Shown one piece after another: positions 32,955 through 43,009 of a stretch of 64,000 nt of DNA; position 1 is the first letter of the stretch, and each line of letters opens with the position of its first letter. The DNA comes from CBDCXF01 sp965223755 (GTDB lineage Bacteria; Acidobacteriota; Thermoanaerobaculia; Multivoradales; JAHEKO01), in NCBI GenBank assembly GCA_965223755.1, contig CBDCXF010000002.1, forward strand, positions 1 to 64,000, written 5' to 3'. Under the pieces are notes generated by a model. It was not told where the DNA came from. It worked only from the letters and a program-made list of their open reading frames with translations, and did not search any database. The position numbers and the translations under genes are program-made.

Positions 32955-35813
32955 CTACTGCACCTGGAGCACCGCCTCGGCGCGCCGGATCAGCCAGTGG
33001 TCGCCGCCCTTGGCCTCGCGCAGTGCTCCGAGACTGACCCGCATACGCTCCCGGTCCTCCGTCCCCGGCTGGGTAGCCTCGAGAGACGCGCGGTAGAAGA
33101 ACTCCGCCTCGGCAACGCGCCAGTCGTCGGGATTCATCTGCTCGTTGCGGATCGTGTACGCCTCCCGAAGCAGCGGCTCGGCATCCACAATCCGACCCTG
33201 ATCGAGGCGCAATAGCCCCAAGGCAATGAGCATCTCCGCGGTGCGGATGTGCCGCTCGGGGTAGACGCCACGAGCAAGTTCTAAACCCGAGGTCAAGGTT
33301 TTCTCAGCCTCGGTGATCTCTCCCAGCTCGATCTGCACCAAACCCAGATTGCGCACGCTCTGAGCTACGGCTTGATTGGCCTCTCCACCGGCAAGACGAC
33401 GTCGGATCTCAAGACCCTCACGCACCAGTGGCTCGGCCCCCGCGGGATCACCCAGCTCGAGTCGGATGACGCCGATGTTGTTGAGGCTGGAGGCGACACT
33501 CGGATGCTCGCGGCCGAGCTTTTGCACCCAGATCTCCAATGCCTCCCGCATGTATTCCTCGGCCTGTTCGAAGTCGGAGAGCCGGTAGCAGAGCACCCCA
33601 TAGTTGTTGAGGCTGGTTGCCAGATCGGGGTTGTCAGGGGCCAACGTTTGGCGGCGGATGCTTAGCGCACGCTCGGAGATGGGTCTGGCCGCAGCCAGGT
33701 CGCCGCGTCGCTGCAAGTGCATCGAGTAGTTCTCCAAGGGAAAAGCTAGCTGCGGATTCTCTGGGCCGAAGATCTTCTCACGCAGGTCGATCGACCTGCG
33801 GAAGAACTCCTCGGCTTCGTCGAAGTCTCCGCGTGTGGAGAGCAGGGAGGCAAGGCCCAGCGCCGTACCAGCCAAGGAGGGGTGATCGACCCCAAGGACG
33901 CGTTCCTGAATTGCCAGCGCCTTGCGGTATAGCGGTTCCGCTTCGTCATAGTTACCTTGGACACGCAGCACCGCCGCCAGGTTCGCCATGCTGTCGGCAG
34001 TTCTCTCCGCTTCGACCCCGTGCTCTGCGCGCTCGATCGCCAGTGCTCGGCGATGGAGCTTTTCCGACTCCTCGTAGTCGCCACTCCCCGTGACCGCGTT
34101 GGCGAGGTGCGTCAATGTTTCGGCCACCAAAGAGTGGTCGCTACCCAGCAGCCGCTCACGCACCGCAAGCACCTGGCGGTGCGCCGTTTCCGACTCGGCA
34201 TAGTCCCCGCGACTCCACAGCAAAACCGCCCACCGGTCACGGGCAGCAGCAGCTTCCAGGCTGTTGCTGCCATAGAGGTCTTCGGTTTGTTCGAGCGACC
34301 TCTTGAGCAACGGCTCCGCCTCGTCGTCTAGACCCAACCGAACATAGAGCAGCCCGACGGTACCGAGAAGTTGTGCCTGAACTTCGGGCTGCCCGGCGAG
34401 TTCGGATTCGATCCTTTCTGCGCCGCGATCCAGCAGAGCGCGGGCGGTGACGTCTTCGCCGCGAGCAACCGACGGGTCGGAAGCCTCGAAGAGCTCCAGA
34501 ACGAAGTCCTTGACTTCCTCCGCCTTGCGGGCCTCCAGAGCACGGGCGCGCGATTGCAGTGTGGTTCCCGCGAGGCCGGCGGCGAGCGCCCCGATCACCA
34601 GCAGCGTCGCCGCGACGCCGACCCGGTGACGACGCACGAACTTACCCGAGCGCACTAGCGCCCCTTCCGAGCGAGCGCGGATGGGACGATGCGCCAGATG
34701 GGCCTCGATGTCCTCGCGCATCGCCTGGGCTGAGGCGTAGCGTTCTTCTGGGATCTTGCGCAAGGCAGTTCCGGCGATCGCGTCGAGGTCGCCGCTGAGA
34801 CGCCGCCGAAGCCCGGTTACCGATTCGCGGCGTAGCGACGCCGCCTCGCCCTCCTCCTCGGACACGCAGCGAGAGGGAGTCATCGGATCTGAGGTGAGGA
34901 TCGCGTCCGCCAGTTCGTGCCTGCTGCCGGAACCGACCTCGAAGGGGCGCCGTCCGGAGAGCAATTCGCACAGCAAGACTCCGAGTGCGTGAATATCGGT
35001 CGCGGTTGTAACCGGCCGCTCCTCGATCTGCTCGGGCGCCGCGTAAGCCGGCGTCACTGGCTGGTTGCCCCCCACTCGGGTCAACTCCGCACTTTCGTCA
35101 GTGAGCAGCTTGGCGATGCCGAAGTCGACCAGCTTGATGTCGCCGTTTTCGGCCACCAAGACATTAGATGGCTTCAAATCGCGGTGCACCACCAAGCGGC
35201 CATGGGCGTACTGCACCGCGTCGCAGACGCGTGTGAAGAGTCGCAGTCGGTCCTCGATCCGCAAGCGGTGACGGTCGCAATGTGAAGTGATGGGCTCACC
35301 GTCGACGTACTCCATGGCGAAGTACAGACGGCCATCCTCAGTCACACCGCCATCGAAAATGCGCGCGATATTGGGGTGCTCGAGTTGCGCGAGCACGCGG
35401 CGCTCGTGTTCGAAGCGGCGCACCACCTCCCCGCTGTCCAGTCCCGGTCTGATGAGCTTGAGGGCGACTCGATTCTCGAACTGCCCATCGGCGCGCTCGG
35501 CCAGGTAGACCACCCCCATTCCACCCCGTCCGATCTCTTCCACGATCTCGTACGGTCCCACCCGCTCTTGGGCCGACTCACGGACCCCACGGTCGACCAA
35601 GCCGCGTTCGCTCAGAAGCGTCGCCAAGCGCTCCGCCGCGGAGCCATCCACCACTCCCGGCTCGCGCTCGGCAAGGGCGGCGAGCTCGGCAACCTCGGCT
35701 CGCAGCTCCGGGTCTTCGATTTCCCGCTCAAGCCAGCTTTCGCGCTCGGCTACCTCGACCTCAAGAACGCGGTCGAGCCATGCGGAAAGCTCACGCCATC
35801 GGTCGGGCCTCAT
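32955..35813 (-). CDS. Ser/Thr protein kinase with transmembrane segment and TPR repeats
   Basis: A 952-residue protein. An N-terminal ~85 residues precede a PknB-type kinase domain: glycine loop IGRGGMGVVYLAE, VALK Lys, HRDLKPSNVLV (about 208) and VDFGIAK DFG motif. A TM helix lies near 398 (VAATLLVIGALAAGLAG). It is followed by about ten tetratricopeptide repeats (e.g. YDEAEPLYRKALAIQERVLG). Kinases with this layout often pair with ECF sigma factors of the type encoded at 30296, and may phosphorylate them. This is inference from gene neighbourhood. Confidence 0.93.
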   Translation of the reverse strand: MRPDRWRELSAWLDRVLEVEVAERESWLEREIEDPELRAEVAELAALAEREPGVVDGSAAERLATLLSERGLVDRGVRESAQERVGPYEIVEEIGRGGMGVVYLAERADGQFENRVALKLIRPGLDSGEVVRRFEHERRVLAQLEHPNIARIFDGGVTEDGRLYFAMEYVDGEPITSHCDRHRLRIEDRLRLFTRVCDAVQYAHGRLVVHRDLKPSNVLVAENGDIKLVDFGIAKLLTDESAELTRVGGNQPVTPAYAAPEQIEERPVTTATDIHALGVLLCELLSGRRPFEVGSGSRHELADAILTSDPMTPSRCVSEEEGEAASLRRESVTGLRRRLSGDLDAIAGTALRKIPEERYASAQAMREDIEAHLAHRPIRARSEGALVRSGKFVRRHRVGVAATLLVIGALAAGLAGTTLQSRARALEARKAEEVKDFVLELFEASDPSVARGEDVTARALLDRGAERIESELAGQPEVQAQLLGTVGLLYVRLGLDDEAEPLLKRSLEQTEDLYGSNSLEAAAARDRWAVLLWSRGDYAESETAHRQVLAVRERLLGSDHSLVAETLTHLANAVTGSGDYEESEKLHRRALAIERAEHGVEAERTADSMANLAAVLRVQGNYDEAEPLYRKALAIQERVLGVDHPSLAGTALGLASLLSTRGDFDEAEEFFRRSIDLREKIFGPENPQLAFPLENYSMHLQRRGDLAAARPISERALSIRRQTLAPDNPDLATSLNNYGVLCYRLSDFEQAEEYMREALEIWVQKLGREHPSVASSLNNIGVIRLELGDPAGAEPLVREGLEIRRRLAGGEANQAVAQSVRNLGLVQIELGEITEAEKTLTSGLELARGVYPERHIRTAEMLIALGLLRLDQGRIVDAEPLLREAYTIRNEQMNPDDWRVAEAEFFYRASLEATQPGTEDRERMRVSLGALREAKGGDHWLIRRAEAVLQVQ

Positions 35814-35934
35814 GGCCCGGCTCGATGCAGTGGCCCGGGAGCGGAAATCGCCCCGTCGTTCGGCATGCTGAAATCGTAGCAGGAGCGGCCAATGGCCAGG
35901 GGCGACCGTGAGATGTCAGGGTGATCGCGAGATG

Positions 35935-36060
35935 TCGTCTCGAGCGACCGAAGGGAGTCGAGAGACCTGGGGGGAGGTCTTGAGTTTCCAATTCCCGCTC
36001 ACCGACTACCCCACCCAGATCCCTCGACTTCGGCTTCGCCTTCGCTCGGGATGACGACCG
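35935..36060. repeat. Second copy of the CGAAGGGAGTCGAGAGA / TCCCTCGACTTCGGC repeat
   Basis: GAGCGACCGAAGGGAGTCGAGAGACC followed ~60 bp later by CAGATCCCTCGACTTCGGC and CTTCGCTCGGGATGACG. The two halves are roughly inverted copies and could fold together. With 30135-30360 it brackets the sigma-to-kinase block. The rest of 35814-36233 has no gene; 36061-36233 contains a GTCACTTCGTCACT tract and a short TAGTGG-type repeat. Confidence 0.8.
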
Positions 36061-36233
36061 TTCAACCCCCTCCACGTCACCCGTCACTTCGTCACTGGTT
36101 ACTGTTCATCCCGGCGAGGGACTGTGCGGGGGGCCGGGATCTTGCTAATGGCTAGTGGAGATTGCGCTTGCCCCGGCGTGTGGAAGGGTTGGAGGCTGGG
36201 ATCATTCGCCACTAGCCACTATTCACTATTCGA

Positions 36234-36608
36234 CTATTTCCTCACCAACGGACCGGAATCGATCTCGACCAAAGCATGTCGCCGATCGACGCCGGCGCGG
36301 CGGTCGCCCATCTCCCGGCGGATGAACTCCGACAAGCGGCTGACTTCGCCTTCGAGCTGGTCGAGTTGCTCCCTTAAGCGAAGGATGACGTCGACGCCGG
36401 CCAGGTTGACGCCCATGTCGCGGGTCAGGGCGAGGATGGTTTCGAGACGCTGGATGGTCTCGTCGTCGTAGAGACGGGTGTTGCCCTCACTGCGCGGTGG
36501 GTTGATGAGTCCCTCACGCTCGTAGAGGCGCAGGGTTTGGGGATGGATGTCGTAACGCTCAGCGATGACGCTGATCATTACGGTGCGGCGGGTTTTCTTA
36601 GCTGCCAT
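36234..36608 (-). CDS. hspR: HspR-like MerR-family heat-shock repressor
   Basis: A 124-residue protein from the ATG at 36608. The MerR helix-turn-helix reads MISVIAERYDIHPQTLRLYE, REGLINPPRSEGNTRLYDD, followed by a coiled-coil dimerisation helix (VDVILRLREQLDQLEGEVSRL). HspR represses dnaK-type operons by binding inverted repeats. It lies 450 bp downstream of dnaK on the same strand, the usual linkage. No textbook HAIR site was seen upstream of dnaK. Confidence 0.88.
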   Translation of the reverse strand: MAAKKTRRTVMISVIAERYDIHPQTLRLYEREGLINPPRSEGNTRLYDDETIQRLETILALTRDMGVNLAGVDVILRLREQLDQLEGEVSRLSEFIRREMGDRRAGVDRRHALVEIDSGPLVRK

Positions 36609-36639
36609 GGTGATTGGTTGTTTGCAGTCAGTGAATCGT

Positions 36640-37046
36640 AACCCGTAGGGGCGGGCTTTACGCGCGACCGCGGGAGGGGACAAGCCCCTCCCCTACAGGC
36701 CCCATCGTCATCCCCGCGGGCAGGAGGGAGAGGGGCGGGGATCCGAAAACAACTCGCAGGCGGCGGATCGGCGCCGTAGGGGCGGGCTTTACGCCCGCCC
36801 GGTGAGAGGGGGCGAGCCCCTCCCCTACAGGCCCTATCGTCATCCCCGCGGGCGGGAGGGAGAGGGGCGGGGATCCGAAAACAACGCACGTCCAGTCCGT
36901 CATCCCCGCGGGGGATAGCGAGGGGGGCGGGGATCCCGGCCCCCCAACCCAAACACCCGCCGGGATGACAACCGGCCCCCCACACAACCCTCCGCCGGGA
37001 TGACGAAGAACGGGAGGGGACAAGCCCCTCCCCTACAGGTCTCCGA
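36640..37046. repeat. Cluster of dispersed palindromic GC elements between dnaK and hspR
   Basis: Contains several families in tandem: GGGGCGGGCTTTACGCCCGCCC-type palindromes (about 36650 and 36779), GTAGGGGAGGGGCTTGTCCCCTCCC-type elements (reverse orientation), and CGTCATCCCCGCGGGCGGGA...GGGGATCC units repeated about four times. No coding signal is credible here, although several frames are open. Confidence 0.85.
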
Positions 37047-37058
37047 CCCAACCGCCAA

Positions 37059-38972
<1,914 letters not shown>

Positions 38973-39092
38973 AGCTCAAATCCTCCGGGTGCAAACTCTT
39001 GCGAGAAGCCCACTGCTCGTTGCCAAACTGGCTGAATCCCAGACCTAACTAGCTCGATTTCAGAGCTCGATTGTCGGCCTGGTACGTGAGAA

Positions 39093-39122
39093 ATGTTAGA
39101 TGAGTGAGTTCATCACTGTCAA
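39093..39122 (-). promoter_or_regulatory. Putative sigma-70 promoter of dnaK with internal dyad
   Basis: On the minus strand TTGACA (39122-39117), an 18-nt spacer and TAACAT (39098-39093) resemble a housekeeping promoter, 120 bp upstream of dnaK. The spacer contains a GATGA...TCATC dyad (39099-39114) that could be a repressor site. It overlaps the inverted repeat of the divergent defence operon. Confidence 0.4.
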
Positions 39123-39152
39123 ATTTGTCACGCACCTTATATGACAAATTTG
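39120..39152. promoter_or_regulatory. Perfect 11-bp inverted repeat at the sngA start codon
   Basis: CAAATTTGTCA (39120-39130) and TGACAAATTTG (39142-39152) are perfect inverted arms with an 11-nt spacer. The right arm begins inside the ATG of the TerB-domain gene (39141-39143) and the left arm overlaps the likely dnaK -35 element. It could be a shared operator or an mRNA hairpin occluding the start codon. Confidence 0.65.
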
Positions 39153-41615
39153 CGCTCAGATTTATTCCCGGCGGTTTTATCGCCACGGATACACCGTGAT
39201 TTTGTCAATCATGTGGTTTCAAAACGAAGAATTTCACGTGAAAGTCCAGCACTCCTAGGTCTCTACAAAGAAATTGCAACGCGGCTAGTGCAATCACATA
39301 GAATAAAGCCGTTTCCGCTGAAGAAACGTGCGAGTTGGTTTGTGGGTATTTTTTTCTTCCTCGTCCTAGTACTTGTCATAGTCATCGTTACTTACTCTGC
39401 AGGGCGGAGGGAATCGACCTCAATCCAACGTATGGAGCCGACTGAAAAAGAGATACTTCCGCAGTTCACAACCTCGGTATCCATGGGAGGTCGTCCAGCG
39501 ATCGAGGGCACGCCTTCGACGAGCCAGCAGTGTTGGGTGCCACCAGGAACAGCGGCGGCTCTCGCAGGAAGGGCCATTGGCAACGGATTCGTTTATGTAG
39601 GAGAGAACCTGCCTAGTGTGTCGGAATGGGGAGGAGTCGAGCCTGCGCTGATCGACCCTACCCTGCCCCGGAGTGACAGGCCCGACAGGGCTGGCGAAGG
39701 CATGAGCTACTGGCCGGCCTATTCGACAATCCCCCCTGGCTCACGCTCTGCGTACTTGGAGTGGCTTGCAGACGGGCGATCAGATCCGGACACCTACATC
39801 GGCTATGTTTTCCTCTACTACTACGGACTCGAGCGCCGCGTCTTACACGATGCTAAGAGCATCCCTGCGGCGAAGGAAGAGATTCCGCTGATTGAATCCG
39901 AGATCCGCCGCCTACTATCAATCTATGGCGAGAACAGATCCTTTGCTGGATATGCAGGTCAATTACTCGAGTACCTTACGGTTACGGCGGAGGGGTGGCA
40001 GCTTGCTGACGCGCCGCCACTACAGGAAACGTTCGGCCGTTGGTTCGGCATCGGATTCCAGGTTGGGGTTGGTCACCTCGCCCTGCACGGTCAGCCTCTT
40101 TCCCCCGAGTGGGCCCTTGCGTGGGCGAAGCAGGATCCAAACATCAGATCGAGGACACCTGCGCGGCGCTGCCGGGAGGAATTCGACGAGTTGTTCCTGA
40201 TCCTCTATAGGCGCAAGTTTGGTGAGGGATTCAAGATCAAGCCGTGCAAACGAACCGTTGCCGCTGTCTACAGGCCAGCCAGTGCGTCATTTGACGGGAA
40301 CTTCTCATCAGGGACCCCGTACCCTGCCGTCACCCGCCTTGTCGGCCCAAGACGGAAGGTTGCAGAGATCGTTGATGCCTGCTGCGATGCACTCGACCCC
40401 TTCAGCCGGTGGCTTGGCAGGAACCCGGACGGGCGAGGGACGTTGCTTTCGGCCAGTCTCCTGCCAGCTGAATTGATTGAAACGCGAGCTCCTCGCGCGT
40501 TCTACGAGATGCGCAACGAGTTGCGCCGCCAAGTGGGCGAGAAAACGTTGACGGTTCTACCCGCGCGAACGGTGTTCCGGCACTGGTTCACGGGCGAGAA
40601 AGAGAAGCTGACCAAGAAGGAGACGGTTGAGGCCGCACACTTATTCGGCCACGCCGGGTTTGCGTTCGAGCCCGACGTGCGGTTCTCTGGCCCGAGGATA
40701 TCCTGCAAAGACAAGATCGTCCTCTTTCCAATTAGCGATACAGATCACCGCGCACCTTCGTCTGACTATTCGGCCGCCGCGATTCTGCTGCACCTCGCTT
40801 CGCTTGTAGCGGTCGTCGACGGCCAGGTCTCGGGCGACGAGAGGCAACATTTGCGCGACCATCTCGCAGACAGTCTGCAACTCAGTGACATAGAAAAGAC
40901 ACGTCTAGCAGCACATCTTGAATGGCTGCTGGTACAACCACCAAGTACCCCAGGCGGAAAAAAACGCCTTGAGAGGCTGCCTCCGGATCAAAGACGGTCC
41001 GTGGGTGAATTCCTCATAGCGGTCGCTTGGGCCGATGGGCGTGTCGAGCCCGAAGAGGTGAATATCCTGACCAGGATCTTTCGCCTCCTGGGCCTCGACC
41101 CTGGGAGCGTCCACCAATGGCTCCACAGCCATCACGCATCGCCTGACCTGGGCCCTGTGTCAGTCGCTGCGGGAGGGGATCAAGTGCGAGGTTATGAGCT
41201 GCCTCCGCCACAGAGCGACACTGACGCGACCGATGACCGCGCAAAGGTACGGCTCGACTTGGCGGCAATCGCAGCCAAACTCAAAGAGTCAGAGCGAGCC
41301 GCGGCAACCTTGGCCAGCATTTTCATTGACCCCGACGAAACCTCGTTTGAGGGAGCTCCGGTCGCATCCGAGAAGAGCCCAGTTGAGGGCCTCGATTCGG
41401 TTTATTTTCAGCTGCTGCGCCAGCTCGCTGAACAGGAGTCCTGGGCACGCACCGAATACGATGAACTCGCCGACTCTCTGGGGCTCTTGCCCGACGGTGC
41501 CCTAGAGCTCCTGAACGAAGCCGCCATCGAAACCTGCGACGAGCGCTTGTTTGAAGGCAACGACCCCATAGAAATCAATGCGCAGGTTGCGCAGGAGATG
41601 ATCACTTGGCCATGA
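39141..41615 (+). CDS. sngA: TerB-domain protein, Shango-type component A
   Basis: An 824-residue protein with one TM helix (about residues 68-88, FFFLVLVLVIVIVTYS). A TerB_N-like region follows (WPAYSTIPPGSRSAYLEWLA, DGRSDPDTYIGYVFLYYYGL). There is a TerB core with LVAVVDGQVSGDERQHLRDHL and IAVAWADGRVEPEEVNILTRIF, then a TerB_C-like tail. TerB domains occur in membrane-linked stress and phage-defence systems. The order TerB protein, P-loop ATPase, Lhr-like helicase is the composition of the Shango anti-phage system. The stop overlaps the next start (ATGA). The earliest Met is used; the inverted repeat spans it. Confidence 0.85.
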   Translation: MTNLRSDLFPAVLSPRIHRDFVNHVVSKRRISRESPALLGLYKEIATRLVQSHRIKPFPLKKRASWFVGIFFFLVLVLVIVIVTYSAGRRESTSIQRMEPTEKEILPQFTTSVSMGGRPAIEGTPSTSQQCWVPPGTAAALAGRAIGNGFVYVGENLPSVSEWGGVEPALIDPTLPRSDRPDRAGEGMSYWPAYSTIPPGSRSAYLEWLADGRSDPDTYIGYVFLYYYGLERRVLHDAKSIPAAKEEIPLIESEIRRLLSIYGENRSFAGYAGQLLEYLTVTAEGWQLADAPPLQETFGRWFGIGFQVGVGHLALHGQPLSPEWALAWAKQDPNIRSRTPARRCREEFDELFLILYRRKFGEGFKIKPCKRTVAAVYRPASASFDGNFSSGTPYPAVTRLVGPRRKVAEIVDACCDALDPFSRWLGRNPDGRGTLLSASLLPAELIETRAPRAFYEMRNELRRQVGEKTLTVLPARTVFRHWFTGEKEKLTKKETVEAAHLFGHAGFAFEPDVRFSGPRISCKDKIVLFPISDTDHRAPSSDYSAAAILLHLASLVAVVDGQVSGDERQHLRDHLADSLQLSDIEKTRLAAHLEWLLVQPPSTPGGKKRLERLPPDQRRSVGEFLIAVAWADGRVEPEEVNILTRIFRLLGLDPGSVHQWLHSHHASPDLGPVSVAAGGDQVRGYELPPPQSDTDATDDRAKVRLDLAAIAAKLKESERAAATLASIFIDPDETSFEGAPVASEKSPVEGLDSVYFQLLRQLAEQESWARTEYDELADSLGLLPDGALELLNEAAIETCDERLFEGNDPIEINAQVAQEMITWP

Positions 41616-43009
41616 GCGACAAGATCGGCAGTCGAGATCGAGAAGCGATTATTCAATCCCTGCGAGCCGGGGTTGTCCCGCGCCGAGGCAACCGGCACGT
41701 TCAGGTCGGACGTCATCGGGAACTGGAGGCGCTGCTGCGTGACATCGAGCGTATCGCCGACGGCGGATCCGGCATCCGTTTTGTCATCGGCCCCTTCGGC
41801 TCGGGAAAGACCTTCTTTCTTAGCCTAGTCCGTACAGTGGGGCTGCGTCGCAAGCTGGTCTCAGTCCACGCAGATCTAGCACCGGACCGGCGGCTCTACT
41901 CGAGTGGCGGACAAGCACGGCTCCTCTACGCCGAACTGATGCGCAACATGGCGACCCGTTCGCGACCCGATGGGGAAGCGCTCGCGACGGTGGTTGAGCG
42001 CTTCGCCACATCCGCCGTACGTGACGCCCGCGAGCGCGATGTGGATCCTAGCGTGGTGATCCACGAGCGGCTTGAAGTGCTCTCCAAAATGGTCGGCGGC
42101 TTTGATTTTGCGCACGTCATCGGTGCTTACTGGAAGGGACACGACCTAGGAGACACCCAGCTTCAGAACAGCGCCGTGCGCTGGTTGCGGGGCGAGTTCT
42201 CCACCCGCACGGACGCACGCAAGGCGCTCGGAGTGCGCACCATCATCGACGATCACAATGTCTATGACCACCTCAAGCTGTTCGCCCGGTTCGTCCGACT
42301 GGCTGGTTACGGTGGGTTGCTGGTTTGCTTAGACGAGTTGGTCAACCTCTACAAGCTGGCAAGCGGCCGCGCGCGAAACTCCAACTACGAGCAACTCTTG
42401 CGGATTCTGAACGACTGCCTTCAGGGTTCCGCCGAGGGTCTGGGGGTACTATTAGGTGGAACGCCCGAATTCCTCACTGACACGCGGCGCGGGCTCTACA
42501 GCTACCAAGCGCTCCAATCGAGGCTTGCAGAGAACACATTCACCAATGATGAGCTAGTCGATCTGAGCGGTCCAGTCCTCCGCCTCGCTAGCCTGACACC
42601 AGAGGATGTCTTCGTCTTGCTGCAGAAACTGCGGCACGTCTACGCTAGCGGAGAGGCCGAGCGGTATCTCATTCCTGACGAAGGGTTGCACGCTTTCATG
42701 GAACACTGCTCCCACCGGGTGGGTGACCGCTATTTCCGGACACCACGCAACACGATCAAGGAATTTGTGAGCCTGCTCGCTGTCCTGGAGCAGAACCCGG
42801 GCGCCACATGGCAGACGCTGCTGCCCAACGTGCGAGTCAAGGCAGAGGAAAACCCAGACCTCAAGCCTCTGCCCGAGGACGAGGAGGCCGGCGGCGTAGC
42901 GGCCGGTGGTCCCGGCGGCACTACTGCGGAGACCACACCCACCAACAACCGCGCTGAACCGGAGCCGGAGTGCGACGACGATGACGAGCTGGTCTCGTTC
43001 CGACTTTAG
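41612..43009 (+). CDS. sngB: P-loop ATPase (BrxC/BrxD-like, DUF2791), Shango-type component B
   Basis: A 465-residue protein from the ATG overlapping the sngA stop. Walker A GPFGSGKTFF is at residues 60-69; Walker B-like LLVCLDELVNLYK is near 235. GVLLGGTPEFLTDTRRGLYS and RTPRNTIKEFVSLL are typical of the BREX-associated ATPase family. The tail is acidic and Glu/Asp-rich (PEPECDDDDELVSF). It probably energises or senses in the defence complex with SngA and SngC. A TTG two codons upstream is an alternative start. Confidence 0.88.
   Translation: MSDKIGSRDREAIIQSLRAGVVPRRGNRHVQVGRHRELEALLRDIERIADGGSGIRFVIGPFGSGKTFFLSLVRTVGLRRKLVSVHADLAPDRRLYSSGGQARLLYAELMRNMATRSRPDGEALATVVERFATSAVRDARERDVDPSVVIHERLEVLSKMVGGFDFAHVIGAYWKGHDLGDTQLQNSAVRWLRGEFSTRTDARKALGVRTIIDDHNVYDHLKLFARFVRLAGYGGLLVCLDELVNLYKLASGRARNSNYEQLLRILNDCLQGSAEGLGVLLGGTPEFLTDTRRGLYSYQALQSRLAENTFTNDELVDLSGPVLRLASLTPEDVFVLLQKLRHVYASGEAERYLIPDEGLHAFMEHCSHRVGDRYFRTPRNTIKEFVSLLAVLEQNPGATWQTLLPNVRVKAEENPDLKPLPEDEEAGGVAAGGPGGTTAETTPTNNRAEPEPECDDDDELVSFRL

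Noticed and set aside
38973..39140. CIRCE or HAIR heat-shock operator upstream of dnaK
   Set aside because: Neither consensus (TTAGCACTC-N9-GAGTGCTAA or CTTGAGT-N7-ACTCAAG) is present; only a weak GATGA/TCATC dyad was seen.
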